NCBI GenBank assembly: GCA_022563285.1
Contig: JADFNQ010000014.1
Coordinates: forward strand, 1 to 12,676
From: Chloroflexota bacterium
GTDB lineage: Bacteria; Chloroflexota; Dehalococcoidia; SM23-28-2; RBG-16-64-32
Direction: 5' to 3'
Length of the DNA: 12,676 nt
Below the pieces are notes generated by a model. That model was given only the letters and a program-made list of their open reading frames with translations, was not told the DNA's origin and ran no database searches. Position numbers and translations under genes: made by a program. Shown piece after piece: positions 11,116 through 12,676 of this stretch. Position 1 is the first letter of the stretch, and every line of letters starts with the position of its first letter.

Positions 11116-11529
11116 ATGCCGCCCCGCCTGGACACGCTGGCCAACGGCCACCAGCTCCCGTCCCTCGCCTTCGAGCTGTCGCCCGAGTGGGCGCGAGAGT
11201 ACGTCGCCGCCGTGGAGGACGGGGCGATCGGCGCGCTGGACGGGGAGTTCGTCCCGCCGATGGCGGTCGTAGCTCTGGGGTCGCGCGCCCTGTTCGAGGG
11301 CGCCGCGCTGCCGCCCGGCGCCGTCCACCTGGGGCAGGAGATCGAGTTCGTCCGCCCCGTGCGCCGGGGAGAGCGCCTCACCGCCTCCGCCCGCGTGGTC
11401 AGCCGCGGCGAACGACAGGGTTGGGTGCTTATGGGCATCGAGATGAACGTCGAGGACCAGGGCGGTCTGCCGGTCATGACCGGCCGGGCCACGCTCACGA
11501 TGCCGGCGGGCGGGGAGCGGGAGGCCTGA
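11116..11529 (+). CDS. MaoC-type hotdog protein without catalytic motif (HadA-like dehydratase subunit)
   Basis: 137 residues from the ATG at 11116. The segment VPPMAVVALGSRALFEG (46-62) and HLGQEIEFVRPVRRGERLTA (71-90) resemble the N-terminal MaoC-like dehydratase domain, with the usual H-x-G-Q-E-x-E-x-x-R-P pattern. The hydratase-2 catalytic motif (D-x-N-P-x-H) is absent. The next gene, one base beyond the stop, encodes a hotdog protein that has it. Such pairs form heterodimers in mycobacterial HadAB/HadBC, where one subunit shapes the substrate pocket and the other is catalytic. By analogy this is probably the non-catalytic partner. The start is chosen for close packing after the thioesterase stop. 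Confidence 0.75.
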   Translation: MPPRLDTLANGHQLPSLAFELSPEWAREYVAAVEDGAIGALDGEFVPPMAVVALGSRALFEGAALPPGAVHLGQEIEFVRPVRRGERLTASARVVSRGERQGWVLMGIEMNVEDQGGLPVMTGRATLTMPAGGEREA

Positions 11530-11530
11530 G

Positions 11531-11935
11531 ATGACCCTGGATGTCGGGACCGAGCTCACGCCAGTGGTGAAGGAGCTTACTCAGGAGAAGATCAACCGCT
11601 ACGCCCGGGCCGGCGGCGACGGCAACCCGCTGCACACCGACCCGGAGTTCGCCGCCCGCACTCAGTTCGGGGGCACCATCGCCCACGGGCTGCTCGTCCT
11701 CGCCTACCTGTCGGAGATGATGACCGCCGCCTTCGGCCAGGCCTGGCTCTCCGGCGGCCGGCTGAAGGTCCGCTTCAAGGCCCCGGCCCGACCCGGCGAC
11801 ACCGTGTCCGCCGTCGGTCGCGTCGTCCGCGCCGAGGGTGGCCGCACGGTGTGCGCGGTGGAGTGCCGCAACCAGCGGGACGAGCTGCTGATCAGCGGCG
11901 AGGCTGCCTGCCCGGCCAGGGAGGTGGCGGCGTGA
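11531..11935 (+). CDS. MaoC-family (R)-3-hydroxyacyl dehydratase (HadB-like, catalytic subunit)
   Basis: 134-residue hotdog protein with the hydratase-2 motif AGGDGNPLHTDPEFAA, catalytic Asp30 and His35, followed by the typical FGGTIAHGLLVLAYLSEMM helix (47-65). It dehydrates (R)-3-hydroxyacyl-ACP or hydrates enoyl-CoA. The strand segment RLKVRFKAPARPGDTVSAVG (76-95) is also characteristic. The start lies one base after the preceding stop, and its own TGA overlaps the ketosynthase GTG (GTGA), so the three genes are translationally linked. This favours a fatty-acid-type elongation unit over a stand-alone enoyl-CoA hydratase. Confidence 0.88.
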   Translation: MTLDVGTELTPVVKELTQEKINRYARAGGDGNPLHTDPEFAARTQFGGTIAHGLLVLAYLSEMMTAAFGQAWLSGGRLKVRFKAPARPGDTVSAVGRVVRAEGGRTVCAVECRNQRDELLISGEAACPAREVAA

Positions 11936-12676
11936 CCCGGGCCGTCGTTACCGGCCTCGGCTGCATGACGCCCATCGGTCAGGACGTCGGCGAGTTCTGG
12001 GATAACCTCACCTCCGGCCGCTCCGGCGTCCGCCGTATCAGCCTGTTCGACCCCAGCGGCCTGGACTGCCAGATCGCCGCCGAGGTGAAGGACTGGGACC
12101 CGAGGCGCCACATGGACGCCAGGGCGGCGCGCCGGGCGGCCCGCTTCTCCCAGTTCGCCATCGCCGCCGCCCGCCAGGCCGTCGAGGACTCCGGCGTCAG
12201 CATCGATGACACGAATCGGGACGACATCGCTGTGGTGATGAACACCGGCGGCGGCGGCGTGGACGTTATCGCGGACAGCCAGGACATCATGCGCGAGAAG
12301 GGGCCGGCCCGTGTCGGCCCGATGACCGTCCCGGCGATGGCCCCCAACATGGCCTCCTGTCAGGTGGCGATTCAGCTCGGCATCCGCGGGCCGACCATCA
12401 CCTCCGTGGCCGCCTGCGCCGCCGGCATCTTCGCCTTCGTCGAGGCGAAGCGGCTGATCGACCTGGGCGAGACCGATGTGGTCGTCACCGGCGGCACCGA
12501 GGCGAACATCATCCCCGTGTCGGTGGCCGCCATGGCCAATATGCGCGCCCTCTCCACTCGCAACGATGAGCCGGAGAAGGCCTGCCGCCCCTTTGACCTC
12601 GACCGCGACGGTTTCGTCTACGGAGAGGGTGCCGCGGCCGCAGTCGTGGAGAGCCTGGAGCACGCGCAGCGTCGCG
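11932..12676 (+). CDS. fabF: Beta-ketoacyl-ACP synthase II (FabF-type), 3'-truncated by window edge
   Basis: Condensing enzyme that extends an acyl chain with malonyl-ACP. The GTG at 11932 has an excellent GGGAGGT (11919-11925) six bases upstream and overlaps the preceding stop. The visible 248 codons include AVVTGLGCMTPIG (4-16), RRAARFSQFAIAAARQAVED (67-86), the active-site Cys162 in TSVAACAAGIFAF, TGGTEA, and CRPFDLDRDGFVYGEGA near the end. Cys162 is at almost the same position as Cys163 of E. coli FabF. The catalytic histidines lie beyond the window. TSVAACAAG replaces the commoner STACASG around the Cys. With the two MaoC genes and thioesterase upstream it likely builds or modifies an acyl chain. 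Confidence 0.93.
   Translation, partial: MTRAVVTGLGCMTPIGQDVGEFWDNLTSGRSGVRRISLFDPSGLDCQIAAEVKDWDPRRHMDARAARRAARFSQFAIAAARQAVEDSGVSIDDTNRDDIAVVMNTGGGGVDVIADSQDIMREKGPARVGPMTVPAMAPNMASCQVAIQLGIRGPTITSVAACAAGIFAFVEAKRLIDLGETDVVVTGGTEANIIPVSVAAMANMRALSTRNDEPEKACRPFDLDRDGFVYGEGAAAAVVESLEHAQRR

Noticed and set aside
11704..12663. 319-codon open frame on the minus strand opposite the ketosynthase
   Set aside because: Shadow of the fabF and dehydratase genes, which have clear catalytic motifs and ribosome-binding sites. The translated product is low-complexity and His/Gly/Ala-rich.

Overview
This GC-rich window encodes a dense set of ordinary bacterial genes with short intergenic gaps. Lipobox lipoproteins with a LysM domain, a soluble NarL-type kinase/regulator, an acyl-CoA carboxylase beta subunit, a CoA-transferase relic, a 7Fe ferredoxin and split MaoC dehydratase genes suggest a Chloroflexota-like organism (Dehalococcoidia or SAR202 type). 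That placement is inference from gene style, not from a marker gene. No rRNA, tRNA, CRISPR array, transposase or integrase was seen.

Layout. Bases 1-3520 (minus strand) hold the carboxyltransferase subunit of an acyl-CoA carboxylase (cut by the window edge), a LysM lipoprotein, an M28 zinc aminopeptidase lipoprotein and a two-helix membrane protein. The last three look like one cell-envelope operon read from 3520 down to 1294. A divergent promoter region (3521-3674) starts a compact plus-strand operon: a 72-residue relic that keeps only the two ends of a CoA-transferase, then an HMA metal-binding protein, then endonuclease IV. In the HMA gene the second Cys codon of the GMxCxxC motif is an in-frame TGA followed by a SECIS-like hairpin. 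Next, 5241-6680 encodes a complete two-component system in one chain (histidine kinase, receiver, LuxR-type HTH), with a perfect internal ribosome-binding site and ATG at the kinase/regulator junction. A strong hairpin terminator region follows. An ECF-type sigma factor (6899-7480) meets a convergent alpha/beta hydrolase (7595-8461). A LysR regulator, a 7Fe ferredoxin and a 2Fe-2S ferredoxin follow on the minus strand, separated by palindromic repeat elements. From 10736 to the window end there is a plus-strand acyl-chain operon: a FlK-like hotdog thioesterase, two MaoC-type hotdog proteins (the first lacking and the second carrying the catalytic D/H motif, like mycobacterial HadA/HadB) and a beta-ketoacyl synthase cut by the window edge.

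How the parts fit. The carboxylase and the thioesterase/dehydratase/ketosynthase operon both concern acyl-CoA or acyl-ACP metabolism. The two ferredoxins supply low-potential electron carriers. The two-component fusion, sigma factor and LysR protein are regulators whose targets cannot be read from this window. The strongest candidate for something undescribed is the probable selenocysteine-containing (CxxU) HMA protein at 3905-4222, lying between a CoA-transferase mini-gene and a DNA-repair nuclease to which it is translationally coupled.
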